The notes under the pieces were generated by a model. It saw only the letters and a program-made list of their open reading frames with translations. It did not search any database and was not told where the DNA came from. 64,000 bases of DNA from positions 18,266 to 82,265 of the forward strand of contig NZ_BMWZ01000011.1 in assembly GCF_014651495.1 (NCBI RefSeq). The letters are read 5' to 3'. Position 1 is the stretch's first letter. Every line of letters starts with the position of its first letter. Positions 26,891-37,042 of the stretch are shown here, one piece after another. The DNA is from Algibacter mikhailovii. Lineage in GTDB: Bacteria; Bacteroidota; Bacteroidia; Flavobacteriales; Flavobacteriaceae. Made by a program: the position numbers and the translations under genes.

Positions 26891-27802
26891 ATGGTAGACA
26901 TTACAAACAAGAACACAACATTAAGAACTGCCGTCGCCCAAGCAGTCGTAAAGGTTAGCAAACAAGAAACTATAACAGCCATTGAAAACGATACGGTCCC
27001 AAAAGGCAACGTCTTCGCCATGAGTAAAGCAGCTGGCCTATTGGGTGTTAAACGGACCCCAGATATTTTGCCAGATTGCCATCCCTTACCTATTGAGTTT
27101 ACTGGGATTGAATATAAAATTGATGGTTTAGAAATCACGGTGTTATTTACGGTAAAAACCATTTACAAAACAGGGGTTGAAGTTGAAGCAATGCATGGTG
27201 CAAGTGTAGTGGCCTTAAACATGTATGACATGCTAAAACCCATTGATAAAGGTATTGAAATACACGCCATAAAACTATTGCAGAAAAAAGGAGGAAAATC
27301 TGATTTTAAAGATCAATTTAGGAAAGATTTAAGAGCTGCTGTGGTAGTTTGTAGTGACACCATTTCTGCTGGTCATAAAGAAGATAAAGCAGGAAAAGCT
27401 ATCATCAATAAACTAGAGGCCTGTGATGTAAAAATCTCTGAATATGTTATAATTCCAGATGAAGTTGAGGATATTCAGCAAAAAGTAAAATCGTATCAAG
27501 AGCAAGGTCTTGATATGGTCATTTATACTGGAGGTACTGGGTTATCTGGTAGAGATGTAACACCAGAAGCCTTATTGCCAATTTTAGAGCGAAGAATACC
27601 GGGTATTGAAGAAGCGATTAGAAGCTACGGACAAGGGCGAATGCCTTTTGCTATGCTCTCAAGAAGTATTGCCGGAACACTTGGAGACACCTTAGTTTTA
27701 GCGCTTCCCGGGTCAACAAATGGAGCAAAAGAATCTATGGATGCTATTTTCCCGGCGGTATTACATAGTTTTAGAATACTAAAAGGTGCAAGACACGATT
27801 AG
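26891..27802 (+). CDS. moaCB: Fused cyclic pyranopterin synthase MoaC / molybdopterin adenylyltransferase (Mog/MoaB)
   Basis: 303 residues in two enzyme domains. MoaC spans about residues 1-145, with 'KGNVFAMSKAAGLLGVKRT', 'LPDCHPLPI' and 'GVEVEAMHGASVVALNMYDM'. A Mog/MoaB domain runs from about 155 to the end, with 'DMVIYTGGTGLSGRDVTPEA' and 'LPGSTNGAKESMD'. The first makes cyclic pyranopterin monophosphate with MoaA; the second adenylylates molybdopterin for MoeA. This fusion is common in Bacteroidota. Confidence 0.92.
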   Translation: MVDITNKNTTLRTAVAQAVVKVSKQETITAIENDTVPKGNVFAMSKAAGLLGVKRTPDILPDCHPLPIEFTGIEYKIDGLEITVLFTVKTIYKTGVEVEAMHGASVVALNMYDMLKPIDKGIEIHAIKLLQKKGGKSDFKDQFRKDLRAAVVVCSDTISAGHKEDKAGKAIINKLEACDVKISEYVIIPDEVEDIQQKVKSYQEQGLDMVIYTGGTGLSGRDVTPEALLPILERRIPGIEEAIRSYGQGRMPFAMLSRSIAGTLGDTLVLALPGSTNGAKESMDAIFPAVLHSFRILKGARHD

Positions 27803-27872
27803 AGTATGTATTCGTAGAATCATTAAACCGATAATACTGTTCCAAAATTCAACAATTAAATAGAGCGAAGAC

Positions 27873-28880
27873 ATGAGCGACAATAAAAACATATTACAAG
27901 ACACACATGGCAGAGATCATGCCTACCTTCGTATCTCTTTAACAGAACGTTGCAACTTACGGTGCACCTATTGCATGCCTTCAGATGGCGTTCAACTCTC
28001 GCCCAAAAGTCATTTAATGACCTACGAAGAAATCTATGAGATTGCTAAAACCTTTGTAGATCATGGGGTTACTAAAATTAGATTAACAGGCGGAGAACCT
28101 CTGGTAAGAAAAGACATTCCCGTCATTTTAGAAAAATTAGCAACACTTCCTGTTGAATTATCTATTACGTCTAACGCAGTAATTATCGATAGGTTTATTG
28201 ATGTTTTAAAGGCTAACGGCGTTAATAAAATTAATGTGAGTTTAGATTCATTAGATGAAGGCAAGTTTAAACACATTACTAGACGTCATGAATTCAAAAA
28301 GGTTCATGATAATATTTTATTGCTTGTAAAAGCAGGTTTCACAGTAAAAGTGAATGCGGTTTTAATGAAAGGTTTTAACGATAACGAAATCATAGATTTT
28401 ATCAATTTCACTAAAGACCTACCAGTTTCCGTTAGGTTTATAGAATTTATGCCTTTTGATGGTAACAAATGGGATATGAGTAAAATGGTATCTTATGCTG
28501 AAGTAATGACCTATGTGAATGAGGCTTTCCCAGCAAATAAAATTGAACGTTTACAAGATGCACCAAATGACACATCAAAAAACTATAAAATAAAAGGCTA
28601 TAAAGGTAGCTTCGCTATTATAAGCTCTGTAACCAATCCGTTTTGTGATTCATGTAATAGATTGCGATTAACTGCAAATGGCCAATTAAAAAACTGTTTG
28701 TTTTCTTCTGGCGAATCTGATTTATTAACCACACTTAGAGCAGGAAAATCGATTGAGCCTGTGATTCAAAAAGCAGTGCGCGCTAAGTTTAAAGTTCGTG
28801 GGGGGATGGATACGCTAAAAAAGCTCCAAGAGCCTAAGCTACACAACAACAATAGAAGTATGATAACCATTGGAGGATAA
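27873..28880 (+). CDS. moaA: GTP 3',8-cyclase MoaA (radical SAM)
   Basis: 335 residues. The radical-SAM cluster ligands are Cys27, Cys31 and Cys34 (CNLRCTYC). The C-terminal [4Fe-4S] site is in 'CDSCNRLRL...LKNCLF'. The GTP-binding tail is modified: the sequence ends shortly after 'VRGGMDTLKKL', with 'NNRSMITIGG' in place of the usual final Gly-Gly. It catalyses the first step of cofactor synthesis together with MoaC, encoded just before. Last gene of the operon. Confidence 0.93.
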   Translation: MSDNKNILQDTHGRDHAYLRISLTERCNLRCTYCMPSDGVQLSPKSHLMTYEEIYEIAKTFVDHGVTKIRLTGGEPLVRKDIPVILEKLATLPVELSITSNAVIIDRFIDVLKANGVNKINVSLDSLDEGKFKHITRRHEFKKVHDNILLLVKAGFTVKVNAVLMKGFNDNEIIDFINFTKDLPVSVRFIEFMPFDGNKWDMSKMVSYAEVMTYVNEAFPANKIERLQDAPNDTSKNYKIKGYKGSFAIISSVTNPFCDSCNRLRLTANGQLKNCLFSSGESDLLTTLRAGKSIEPVIQKAVRAKFKVRGGMDTLKKLQEPKLHNNNRSMITIGG

Positions 28881-28915
28881 TCCCCCAATGGTTATCATCA
28901 TGATATTCGTATCAT
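28860..28915 (+). terminator. Tandem hairpins at the end of the molybdenum-cofactor operon
   Basis: A 14-bp perfect stem (ATGATAACCATTGG at 28860-28873, its complement at 28885-28898) spans the moaA stop codon. It is followed by a second stem (CATGATA at 28899-28905, TATCATG at 28910-28915) with a TTCG loop. There is no long T-run, only TTAAAATTT, so termination may be partial. The hairpins separate convergent genes and could act in both directions. Confidence 0.55.
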
Positions 28916-28951
28916 GTTAAAATTTAATCCTTATTTCAAGAACATCACGAG

Positions 28952-30958
28952 CTAATTCTGAATATTTTCAGCATTGCGATACCCGGGGTTATCCTTATAC
29001 CAATCTTTATAATCATTACCTCCCGATATTGCCCAAGAATTAAAATGGTTATAGGCCTTATTTACAGCATTACTTTCTTTGGGCACTTTAAAATCATGGA
29101 CAATATTTATGGCCCAAGGAAACCCATTATTGCTAATATAATTTCCATCTTCGTCATTATTAGTACCCTCCACATTAAACGTACTAACACCTAATGATGT
29201 CTTTTCCTTATAAGCCAAGTGTACTTCCTTTTCCCGTGTTTTATCAATAATCATAAAGGGGTTAAACGGAGCCGCACCCAATACACTTGTACTGATGGGC
29301 GAAGTAAACTTAACAGAAACAATATTTTCCTCTTGCAACATGGAATTGGAGTCATCAAATATGATTATCACCGCATTATCTTGATTTGCTTCTGTACCGT
29401 TAACGTTCTGATTGATATAATCATGGATCAAGATATTGCCCGAAACACTTTCAATTTGAGATGGTAATATGGATTCCATCTCAATGCCAAAGCCATTGGT
29501 GAAACTGGCCCGGTTTGATTTGGTATTAATCATAAAATCTATTTGTACGGCCTCTCCATCGGCGTTTAAAACTGCAATTACTCTATAATTAACCGCTAAG
29601 TCATTAAAATCATAATCACCGTTAGTAGGCCATAAATCTTCAAAAGCAACAGTTCCCCATCCATATTTACTAGGTGTAAACATTTCAAAAGCCTTATTGG
29701 CATCCTCCGGATAACTGTCGTTTCTATCTACAATACCATCACCATCTGTGTCCGGGTCATCTGCTATTTCTGTGGTGACTCTAAATGTTGATAAATCATT
29801 AATGGTCCTTCCTATGGCTGTATCATTATCAGCACTAACGCCATAATTATATTGCCAGCCTCCTGTTTGGGTATCCATAATGATTAAATCTGAACTACTG
29901 GCGTTATTAGCTAGCCATAATTCCTGGTTAGAATCAAATGTCATAGAAGTTGGTTGAAATGGTAGATTATCGGCACTTATTCTAAAACTTTGATAGGTGT
30001 TATTTGCATCTAACTCTAACCTATATAACCCTGAGAAAGTACATAAAAATAAGGCTCCATCTTCGGCAAAAGCAAGGTCTCCACCACTTGTATTGTGCAA
30101 ACCAATGATATCCCATGTATTTATATTGGCACCTGTATTGGGGTCATAGGTGTATAACTTATCTCCAGATGAAAAATATAACAATCCATCTCTGTAATTA
30201 TACTCCAATCTAGGACCGCCTTTCCCAATATTAGCAATGATTTCCCATGAATCATTTTCAATAGAATATTTCATTAATGGATAAGGGCTAGATTTTCCAA
30301 TAGAATACAGGGCCTTATTTCCCTGATCGACTGCACAAGTCCAACTACCCATTGGCATATCAGACAAGTACGTTACACTTCCGGTTAAAGGATCTACTTG
30401 AAATAATTCAGAAGCCCCATTAACACAAAACAGATAATCAAATACAACATTCGTTACGTTGGATGTACTAATCACGCTATTACTAGCTCCTGATTGATTG
30501 AAATTCACCTCCTGATTTACAATATCGACAACGGTTGCGTTGTATCTTAAATTCTCATTCTCCCGAATATAGAGTTGATCATAATATTTTGGCAAGCTAA
30601 TGGTTTGCGATAATTTTCCGTTTTTTGGAACTCCAGAAAATATTAATTTCTCAATTAATTCTGATTTATAGATATCTTCAGTGACAATTTGCCCTTCTTG
30701 ATTTTCGAACGTTTCTGTGCCAGAATAGTATTTTTCATCGGAATAGGCATAAACTTCAAATAGCGCAGAATTACTATTAGAAGTTATATTAACTTCTATT
30801 TCTTGATTGGTACTAAAATCAAAGCCCTCTGGAACAATGATAGCATTGTTTTCTGTTTTTGATGTGATATTGGATTCTTCAACTTCCGGAATGACCTCAC
30901 AACCATTAAAGATAATTAAGGCAGCCCATAGCATGGTTTTTAGTATCTGATTATTCAT
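28952..30958 (-). CDS. LruC-domain surface lipoprotein with beta-propeller-like region
   Basis: 668 residues with a lipobox (LIIFNGC) near residue 20. About residues 150-390 form repeated blades ('GSVTYLSDMPMGSWTCAVDQGNKALYSIGKSS', 'LYTYDPNTG') like an SMP-30/NHL-type propeller. A calcium-binding-like 'DTDGDGIVDRNDSYPED' linker near 400 leads into the LruC (DUF4842) domain with 'WPTNGDYDFNDLAVNYRV'. LruC proteins are Bacteroidota surface lipoproteins of unknown role. It is transcribed leftward at the end of the exopolysaccharide locus, but the 148-base gap suggests its own promoter. Confidence 0.82.
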   Translation of the reverse strand: MNNQILKTMLWAALIIFNGCEVIPEVEESNITSKTENNAIIVPEGFDFSTNQEIEVNITSNSNSALFEVYAYSDEKYYSGTETFENQEGQIVTEDIYKSELIEKLIFSGVPKNGKLSQTISLPKYYDQLYIRENENLRYNATVVDIVNQEVNFNQSGASNSVISTSNVTNVVFDYLFCVNGASELFQVDPLTGSVTYLSDMPMGSWTCAVDQGNKALYSIGKSSPYPLMKYSIENDSWEIIANIGKGGPRLEYNYRDGLLYFSSGDKLYTYDPNTGANINTWDIIGLHNTSGGDLAFAEDGALFLCTFSGLYRLELDANNTYQSFRISADNLPFQPTSMTFDSNQELWLANNASSSDLIIMDTQTGGWQYNYGVSADNDTAIGRTINDLSTFRVTTEIADDPDTDGDGIVDRNDSYPEDANKAFEMFTPSKYGWGTVAFEDLWPTNGDYDFNDLAVNYRVIAVLNADGEAVQIDFMINTKSNRASFTNGFGIEMESILPSQIESVSGNILIHDYINQNVNGTEANQDNAVIIIFDDSNSMLQEENIVSVKFTSPISTSVLGAAPFNPFMIIDKTREKEVHLAYKEKTSLGVSTFNVEGTNNDEDGNYISNNGFPWAINIVHDFKVPKESNAVNKAYNHFNSWAISGGNDYKDWYKDNPGYRNAENIQN

Positions 30959-31106
30959 AATTTGATTTTTTAAGGAGTCTCTGATTTCTATTATAATTCA
31001 AAGCTATTAATACATGTGGAGAACTATTATTTTATTCTTTAGTTTGCACCATGATATAGTTGGTTGGTAGTTATAATTAGATGAATGGATTTTTGTTTAT
31101 TACCAA

Positions 31107-31556
31107 TTAATTCACACCGTTAATTCTGCTTAAATAATCTGTGATGGAGAATAATCTTTGAAATTTTGTAGGCTTTATTTCTGATTGATTTATTAGTGCA
31201 ATATTCAGATTTATGAGTACCAATACGTTCTGTTTAATAGCCTCAATTAAGACCTTCATATCTGTACTATTCAAACATGTTACATAGCCCAAATGCTCAA
31301 TATTAAATTGATTAAACATATACCTAGCTCCTGCTTTAACAGCTGAAATATCTGATTTTTTCTTTTTCACATTAACCACTGAAACGCGCTCGCACTGCTC
31401 ATTGATTACTTTTAAAATTTCATTTGTATTGTCGTTACTTTCATTATTTACAAGGCAAATTTCCAGTTCTTTTATTTTGTTTGAATACTTAAAATAAAAG
31501 TCTTTATCTATTTCATTTTCGTTATTGTGGCAAATAATAATAATTCCAAGTTTCAT
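31107..31556 (-). CDS. Short glycosyltransferase-2-like protein
   Basis: 149 residues. The N-terminus (KLGIIIICHNNENEIDKDF...ICLVNNESNDNT) matches the nucleotide-binding start of GT-A family 2 enzymes. The protein ends before the acceptor-binding part, and a clear DxD motif is not visible. It may be a truncated enzyme or a small accessory protein. It is the last gene of the glycosyltransferase run. Confidence 0.6.
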   Translation of the reverse strand: MKLGIIIICHNNENEIDKDFYFKYSNKIKELEICLVNNESNDNTNEILKVINEQCERVSVVNVKKKKSDISAVKAGARYMFNQFNIEHLGYVTCLNSTDMKVLIEAIKQNVLVLINLNIALINQSEIKPTKFQRLFSITDYLSRINGVN

Positions 31557-31600
31557 TATTTCTCTTCCTTTGCGTTTTAATAATTGATTATTCTCTTAAA

Positions 31601-32788
31601 TTAAGCCGCTCTTTTGGCACGTTCCCAATTAACAGATTGGGCATTATTCATGTAACGCACAAAACCTAATACCACCGAATAATTCATAATAAAAAAGTAA
31701 TAAGGGACATATAATACTTTTAAGCTAATAGCTCTATGCTTAAGATACCAGCCTAATAATGCCGCTACATAAAAAAAGCCTTGAAGCCAAAACAAAGTAG
31801 TATAGATATGAAAGTCTAAGCCGCCTTCATTATAAGATAAAACACCAAGAATGGGTATAAGCAGCATTAAACATAATGGCGCTAAAGTCCATCTTAATAC
31901 ACGATGGGAGATATATTGAAAAGACAATGTTTTATACTTAAACACATTAAGCAAGGCACGTAATCGGACAACCGATTGAATGCCTCCAGCTGAAATTCTA
32001 ATTTTTCGTTTTAGCTCCTCTTTTACATTTGCAGAAGCTGATTCTATGGCATAGGCTTTTGGATTATACTGAATAGTATATCCTTTTTGGGCTACACGAA
32101 GGGAAATCATAAAATCATCAAGTAACGTATCGGGTTCAACTTCATTATAAAGTGCTGTTCTAATAGCAAATAATTCGCCAGCGGCCCCTACTACCGAATA
32201 AAGTTCGGCATCCCATTTTTTTAAGGTGGATTCATACCTCCAATACAAGCCCTCACCTGCTCCAGCTGCATCATCTTTGTCCTTATTAAAAATGCGCTTC
32301 TCACCAGAAACACAACCCACTTTTTCATCTTCAAAACATGTCACAATATGATGGATAGCATCTTTTCCTAATAGGGTATTTGCGTCACTGTAAACCACTA
32401 TTGGGGTTTTAACTTTATCCATTACCCTATTAATCGCGTTAATTTTCCCCTTACGTTGGTCTTCATGAAATACGTCCACCATATCATAGTCTGCCAGTTT
32501 CAAATTTGTTCCGTCATTGGACCCATCAGTTACCCAGCAAATTTTTAATTTATCTTTAGGATAATTTAAGTCTAAAGAATTTTGCATTTTCTGTGCTACA
32601 AAATGCTTTTCATTATACGCTGGGATAAGTAAGGTTACTTCTGGTTGATAATTTGATTTACTTTGTATTCCCTTGGTTTTAAAAACGCGTTTTATCTTAA
32701 CTAGAAGGAATAACACTAATCCATAACCTACATAGGTGTAAAACACAATAAATAATAATATCCAAAAGGTTAATTTTAAATTTTCCAT
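31601..32788 (-). CDS. Membrane glycosyltransferase family 2
   Basis: 395 residues. One N-terminal helix (about 8-30), a GT-A domain with 'EVTLLIPAYNEK', 'VVYSDANT' (metal-binding DxN) and 'TLLDDFMISLRVAQKG', then a cluster of C-terminal helices. The layout matches processive or polyprenol-dependent family-2 enzymes such as cellulose or hyaluronan synthase relatives. It is part of the exopolysaccharide locus, 11 bases from the acetyltransferase. Sugar specificity cannot be deduced. Confidence 0.82.
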   Translation of the reverse strand: MENLKLTFWILLFIVFYTYVGYGLVLFLLVKIKRVFKTKGIQSKSNYQPEVTLLIPAYNEKHFVAQKMQNSLDLNYPKDKLKICWVTDGSNDGTNLKLADYDMVDVFHEDQRKGKINAINRVMDKVKTPIVVYSDANTLLGKDAIHHIVTCFEDEKVGCVSGEKRIFNKDKDDAAGAGEGLYWRYESTLKKWDAELYSVVGAAGELFAIRTALYNEVEPDTLLDDFMISLRVAQKGYTIQYNPKAYAIESASANVKEELKRKIRISAGGIQSVVRLRALLNVFKYKTLSFQYISHRVLRWTLAPLCLMLLIPILGVLSYNEGGLDFHIYTTLFWLQGFFYVAALLGWYLKHRAISLKVLYVPYYFFIMNYSVVLGFVRYMNNAQSVNWERAKRAA

Positions 32789-32799
32789 AGCTCTTTATT

Positions 32800-33414
32800 T
32801 TATAGTTTATCCCATGTTTTAGTTTCACAATTGTATGTCTTAATAACCTTGGCAGGGTTTCCTGCGGCTACCGCATAGGACGGTACATTTTTGGTAACCA
32901 CACTTCCTGCGGCTATAATGGCATGTTTTCCAATGGTAACTCCTGGCACAATAACAACATTAGCACCAATCCAAGATTCATCATTAATAACTATAGGTTT
33001 GGTAGAAACGCCCTGGGCATGAATTGGACAATCCACAGCCTCGTAGTTATGGTTTAATCCAGATAAGACAACGTTCTGAGCCAGCCTTACATCATCACCA
33101 ATGGTAATAGGTCCAATTAAGGTATTACTCAGTCCTATGCGTGTTCTGTCTCCAATAATCACATCTCCTACGCCATTATTTATAGCTGTAAAGTCTTCTA
33201 TGGTTGAAGATTCGCCTAAGTTAAATTTGCGCCATGGCACGACATCCAATCGCGTACGCTTTCTTATACATGCACCTCTACCTTTTTTATGGACAAATGG
33301 ATTTACAAACCATTTTATCCAAAAACGGGGCCGGGATTGGTTTGGAATAACAATAGACCAATGTGCTATTTTTTTTAATTGTGGTGTTTCTTTTAGTATT
33401 GCCGTTAATTCCAT
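32800..33414 (-). CDS. Hexapeptide-repeat acyltransferase (WcaF-like)
   Basis: 204 residues with left-handed beta-helix repeats ('NNGVGDVIIGDRTRIGLSNT', 'IGANVVIVPGVTIGKHAIIAAGSVVTKNVP') and a probable catalytic His in 'LNHNYEAV'. Proteins of this group O-acetylate sugars of colanic-acid-like polymers. It overlaps the upstream glycosyltransferase gene by 10 bases. Confidence 0.85.
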   Translation of the reverse strand: MELTAILKETPQLKKIAHWSIVIPNQSRPRFWIKWFVNPFVHKKGRGACIRKRTRLDVVPWRKFNLGESSTIEDFTAINNGVGDVIIGDRTRIGLSNTLIGPITIGDDVRLAQNVVLSGLNHNYEAVDCPIHAQGVSTKPIVINDESWIGANVVIVPGVTIGKHAIIAAGSVVTKNVPSYAVAAGNPAKVIKTYNCETKTWDKL

Positions 33415-34619
33415 GATATTTGCCTTTTAGTTGATGCTATTATTGCTTCATAAATACATTTTACATTATTACGCCAAGAATGACTCTTTGCAAAAGCAAT
33501 ACGTTGCTCTTTTTTATTTGCTGAATTATCAGCTAATCCCTGCGCAATTAACTTCAAATAGTCCTGCTTAGTGTCTCCTAGGTAAACATGCTCTTTGAAC
33601 ATCTCCATGGCTTTGGTATACGTAGCCACTATGGGTTTCCCCATGGCTAAATATTCATCTATTTTTCTAGGATAATTCCCTACCGTAATGTCATTTACCA
33701 CCTGCGGATTCATGGCAACATCGAAGCCCTTTATGTACGCCGGTAAATCTTGACTATCCTTTCTACCAAGAAAATAAACGTTTGGTAATTGGTGTAATGC
33801 TGAATTTTTGAAATCTTCATCTTCTGGACCTACTAATACAATACTCCATTCCGGTTTTCGATGCGCAATAAATTCTAGTAACTTAATATCTAAGCGTAAT
33901 GACGTCAGAGAACCAACATATCCCACAACTGGCCCTGGTATATTACTGTATTCCTTTGGAGCTTTTATATGGTTTCCTGAATCAGTAAACATCTCAACAT
34001 CGCAACCCTGCCCCACCATCACACTGTTTTCATTATAGTTTGCTGCATAATCCGCATAAACTTGTGAATTATTTAAGACAACATCAACTTTTTCAATGAG
34101 TTCTGGCTCTAATTTAGCACCATGCTTTTTCCAATAGGGAACCTTAACCAAAAAATCTCTAACGTAATAAGTATATAATTTGGGCTGTAAAAATTCTTTT
34201 AAATACTGCCCTAAAAACATGGAACTGTCATTAAACAATATGTAATCTGAAAATCCCAAACGATCTATGGCCGATTTTATATTTCCACTTAATATGCTAC
34301 AGTTACGTTTGTTTAGAATTTTAAAAACATGATGGGAATGAATCCAATTTATGGATTCAATGGTGTCTTTTGGGTACAAATTCCATAGGTTGTTGGTTAT
34401 CTGAACTAGATCAGAAGCTTCTCCATTAGATATTTTTATCCGTTTCTGTATCTCAGGCCGATGTCTCTTCTTAATTTTGGTAATTCTATCCAAAGGAGGA
34501 TTTACATATAAAACGCGATTATCCTTAGCAAAATCAAGGGCAATATTTTTACAATTACTTCCTATTTCAATATCATAAGGTTGTATACTAAACACGATAA
34601 TATCTTTGCCTTTAATCAT
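33405..34619 (-). CDS. Glycosyltransferase, GT-B fold (group 1)
   Basis: 404 residues. An N-terminal Rossmann half is followed by the C-terminal half with 'VVGYVGSLTSLRLDIKLLEFIA', 'SIVLVGPED' and 'YPRKIDEYLAMGKPIVAT' (nucleotide-sugar site with the EX7E-like region). It belongs to the GT1/GT4 superfamily. The adjacent genes overlap or are within a few bases, so it is translated with the exopolysaccharide operon. Sugar specificity unknown. Confidence 0.82.
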   Translation of the reverse strand: MIKGKDIIVFSIQPYDIEIGSNCKNIALDFAKDNRVLYVNPPLDRITKIKKRHRPEIQKRIKISNGEASDLVQITNNLWNLYPKDTIESINWIHSHHVFKILNKRNCSILSGNIKSAIDRLGFSDYILFNDSSMFLGQYLKEFLQPKLYTYYVRDFLVKVPYWKKHGAKLEPELIEKVDVVLNNSQVYADYAANYNENSVMVGQGCDVEMFTDSGNHIKAPKEYSNIPGPVVGYVGSLTSLRLDIKLLEFIAHRKPEWSIVLVGPEDEDFKNSALHQLPNVYFLGRKDSQDLPAYIKGFDVAMNPQVVNDITVGNYPRKIDEYLAMGKPIVATYTKAMEMFKEHVYLGDTKQDYLKLIAQGLADNSANKKEQRIAFAKSHSWRNNVKCIYEAIIASTKRQISWN

Positions 34620-34623
34620 AATT

Positions 34624-35784
34624 TTAGTTTTTAAGTTTTAGATCTAATTCTTGATATATTTTCAACACTTTGCTTGCCATACACTGCCAAGTAAAATGCT
34701 TGCTACGCTCAATACCTTTTGTGATTAATTTTGTTTTGTAGTCTTTGTCATTACATATTTTAAGCATTCCATGTGTTAACTCATTTTCATCATTTGAATG
34801 TATTAAATGTGCTGCTTCACCCGCTACCTCTGGCATGGATGAATTATTTGATGTTATCACTGGGACCCCGCAACCCATGGCTTCAATAATTGGAATGCCA
34901 AACCCTTCACGTAATGATGGAAAAAGAAACAAATCAGAAAGTGCATAAATAGCAGGTAGTTCTGCGTCATTGATATACCCCAACAAAACCACAGACTGCT
35001 CTAGGCCTTCAAGCTTCAATACATTCAAGGTTTCTTTTAAATCACCTTCTGTATAGCCAAGAAGCACCAATTTATATGACGTATTCAATTTGTTTTTCTT
35101 CAAAAATTGATTGAATCCCTTCAATACCATTTTCGTGTTCTTTCGAGGATCTTTATTTGCTATATGTAAAAAATAGTGCTCAGGTAACTTGTGTTTTTGT
35201 CTTACCTCTATTAATAACTGCGCATCAATTTGGCTTGTAAATTGAGGACCAATACCATTATGAATAGCCTGTAATTTATCATTCTTCATTTTAAAAAAGC
35301 TTGAGATGTTTTCTTTTTCAAAATTTGAAACCGTAATTAACTTTGTACTTTTTTTTACAATATTTGGCACAATCATTCTTCTATAAACATTGCCAAACTT
35401 CTGGTAAGGCATTGCTCCACTTCTTAACAAATTCATCAGACTGCCTTCCATAAATATAATATCATGAAGTGTTGTCACTAATGGGATATTTACAAATAAG
35501 GGCGCCGTATTACTTGTGCAATGCAGAACGTCACATTGATAGGCTTTTACCTGCCTAGCAAGTTTATATTGTTCCCATAAAGGGTATGGCCCACCAGAGA
35601 TTTCTATAATTTTAAAATTTGGAGTTGGTTTTATAACCTCAGCATCATGACCCGGTTTAACAAAAATGAAATACTCATTTTTAGTATCCATCTTTTGAAG
35701 GTTATTAATTAGTTCTACAGCCACCCGATCCATACCATGTTTATGCTTTCGAAATATCCTTTGTGCCTCAATGCCAATTCTCAT
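34624..35784 (-). CDS. Glycosyltransferase family 4
   Basis: 386 residues from the ATG at 35784 (MRIGIEAQRIF). An upstream in-frame start would add 30 residues and overlap the preceding gene, whereas this start leaves a 4-base gap. The GT-B fold is shown by 'GMDRVAVELINNL', 'HYFLHIANKDPRKN' and 'FPSLREGFGIPIIEAMGCGVPVITS', which contains the E-x7-E catalytic pattern. Retaining enzymes of this family often use GDP-mannose or UDP-sugars. Confidence 0.88.
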   Translation of the reverse strand: MRIGIEAQRIFRKHKHGMDRVAVELINNLQKMDTKNEYFIFVKPGHDAEVIKPTPNFKIIEISGGPYPLWEQYKLARQVKAYQCDVLHCTSNTAPLFVNIPLVTTLHDIIFMEGSLMNLLRSGAMPYQKFGNVYRRMIVPNIVKKSTKLITVSNFEKENISSFFKMKNDKLQAIHNGIGPQFTSQIDAQLLIEVRQKHKLPEHYFLHIANKDPRKNTKMVLKGFNQFLKKNKLNTSYKLVLLGYTEGDLKETLNVLKLEGLEQSVVLLGYINDAELPAIYALSDLFLFPSLREGFGIPIIEAMGCGVPVITSNNSSMPEVAGEAAHLIHSNDENELTHGMLKICNDKDYKTKLITKGIERSKHFTWQCMASKVLKIYQELDLKLKN

Positions 35785-35788
35785 CACC

Positions 35789-37000
35789 CTAATTTTTAAC
35801 AATGCTGTGTGTTGTATGAATGAATTTTCTATTAGCACCTTTAAGTTTAAATAATAAAAGCAGCATTCTACCAAAAGCCATAGGCAGTACAGCCAATGCC
35901 CGGATGGTTTTTATGGTATAAAATGATTTTGGTAATGCTAATAAAAAAGACGTGAATACTAGCGTTAGACTAGCCATCCACAAATATGTCATGGCAGTTT
36001 GAGTGCTACCTATACCATGCAATATGGCGTAAATTAAAGTAACAAGGCCTGTAATGCCAAGAAGTATTAATCTAGGTGGAACTAACAACTGAATAACCTT
36101 ATCAAAATAGGTCAAATTATAGTTTAAGAAGAGCTCTGTCCACGCCTGCTTAAAATTGGCGCTTAAGTAAATAAATTGTGTAGCTAACCAACGTTTTCTT
36201 TGATTTGAAAAATCTGAACCTTTTTGAATTTTTTCATCAAAAACCAGAGCATCCTTGAGATATTCTATAGTAATTTTCGCTTTGGCGAATTTGAATTCTA
36301 GTTCTTTATCAAAACCTCCAATGGCTGAAACTTTAGACATAACATTCTTAAATAAGCCGTACTCAAATCCCATGCCCGATCCTATAAGTCCCGATGAAAG
36401 CCCCATGGCTCGGTGACCTTGTCTAAAAATAAAATTGTTGATTTCTTCGCTTGCAGCATCTAAAATTGCAAATGAGGTGTTCTTATTTTTAGCGGTTCTA
36501 TGGCCTTGAATTATTTGACAACCATCTTCAAATGCAGCATTCATTTTTAATAAAAAATGTGCCTCCATCAAATTATCGGCATCAAGAACAATGGCATGAT
36601 CATAGGTATTAGATAAATCTGCCATGGCCTTATTTAAAGCTTTGGCTTTTGTACTCTGTTTAAAATGAACTTCAACGAGTTGTACTGGAAGCGATTTTAA
36701 TGCATTTAATGTTTCCATTTTTAAGGAATCTGCAATAACAACAACATCAAACTTATCTTTGGGATAGTTTTGATGCAATGCCGATTTAGCCACTTCAACA
36801 ATAACAGCATCTTCCTTATAGGCTGGAATCAAGACTGCCATTTTATTGAATTTTTTAACGGACCTATGTTTTTTACTTTTATAAAAATGACCAGCAATAG
36901 CAAATACAAAAACATACGAACAAGAAAGACCTAGGTATACAAATAATACATATTCGAAGGTTTTTATGGCATATTGTAAAAATAGAGTAATGAGTTCCAT
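35789..37000 (-). CDS. Membrane glycosyltransferase family 2 (QxxRW type)
   Basis: 403 residues. An N-terminal membrane helix (about 10-35) precedes a GT-A domain with 'AVLIPAYKED', the DxD-like 'VLDADNLME', 'IGGFDKELEF' and the QRKRW motif of processive synthases, followed by three or four membrane helices. It starts 42 bases after the phosphoribosyltransferase-HAD gene. Confidence 0.86.
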   Translation of the reverse strand: MELITLFLQYAIKTFEYVLFVYLGLSCSYVFVFAIAGHFYKSKKHRSVKKFNKMAVLIPAYKEDAVIVEVAKSALHQNYPKDKFDVVVIADSLKMETLNALKSLPVQLVEVHFKQSTKAKALNKAMADLSNTYDHAIVLDADNLMEAHFLLKMNAAFEDGCQIIQGHRTAKNKNTSFAILDAASEEINNFIFRQGHRAMGLSSGLIGSGMGFEYGLFKNVMSKVSAIGGFDKELEFKFAKAKITIEYLKDALVFDEKIQKGSDFSNQRKRWLATQFIYLSANFKQAWTELFLNYNLTYFDKVIQLLVPPRLILLGITGLVTLIYAILHGIGSTQTAMTYLWMASLTLVFTSFLLALPKSFYTIKTIRALAVLPMAFGRMLLLLFKLKGANRKFIHTTHSIVKN

Positions 37001-37042
37001 AGGTGATAAATTGAAATTATTGAATCTTATTTAGTAGCTGGA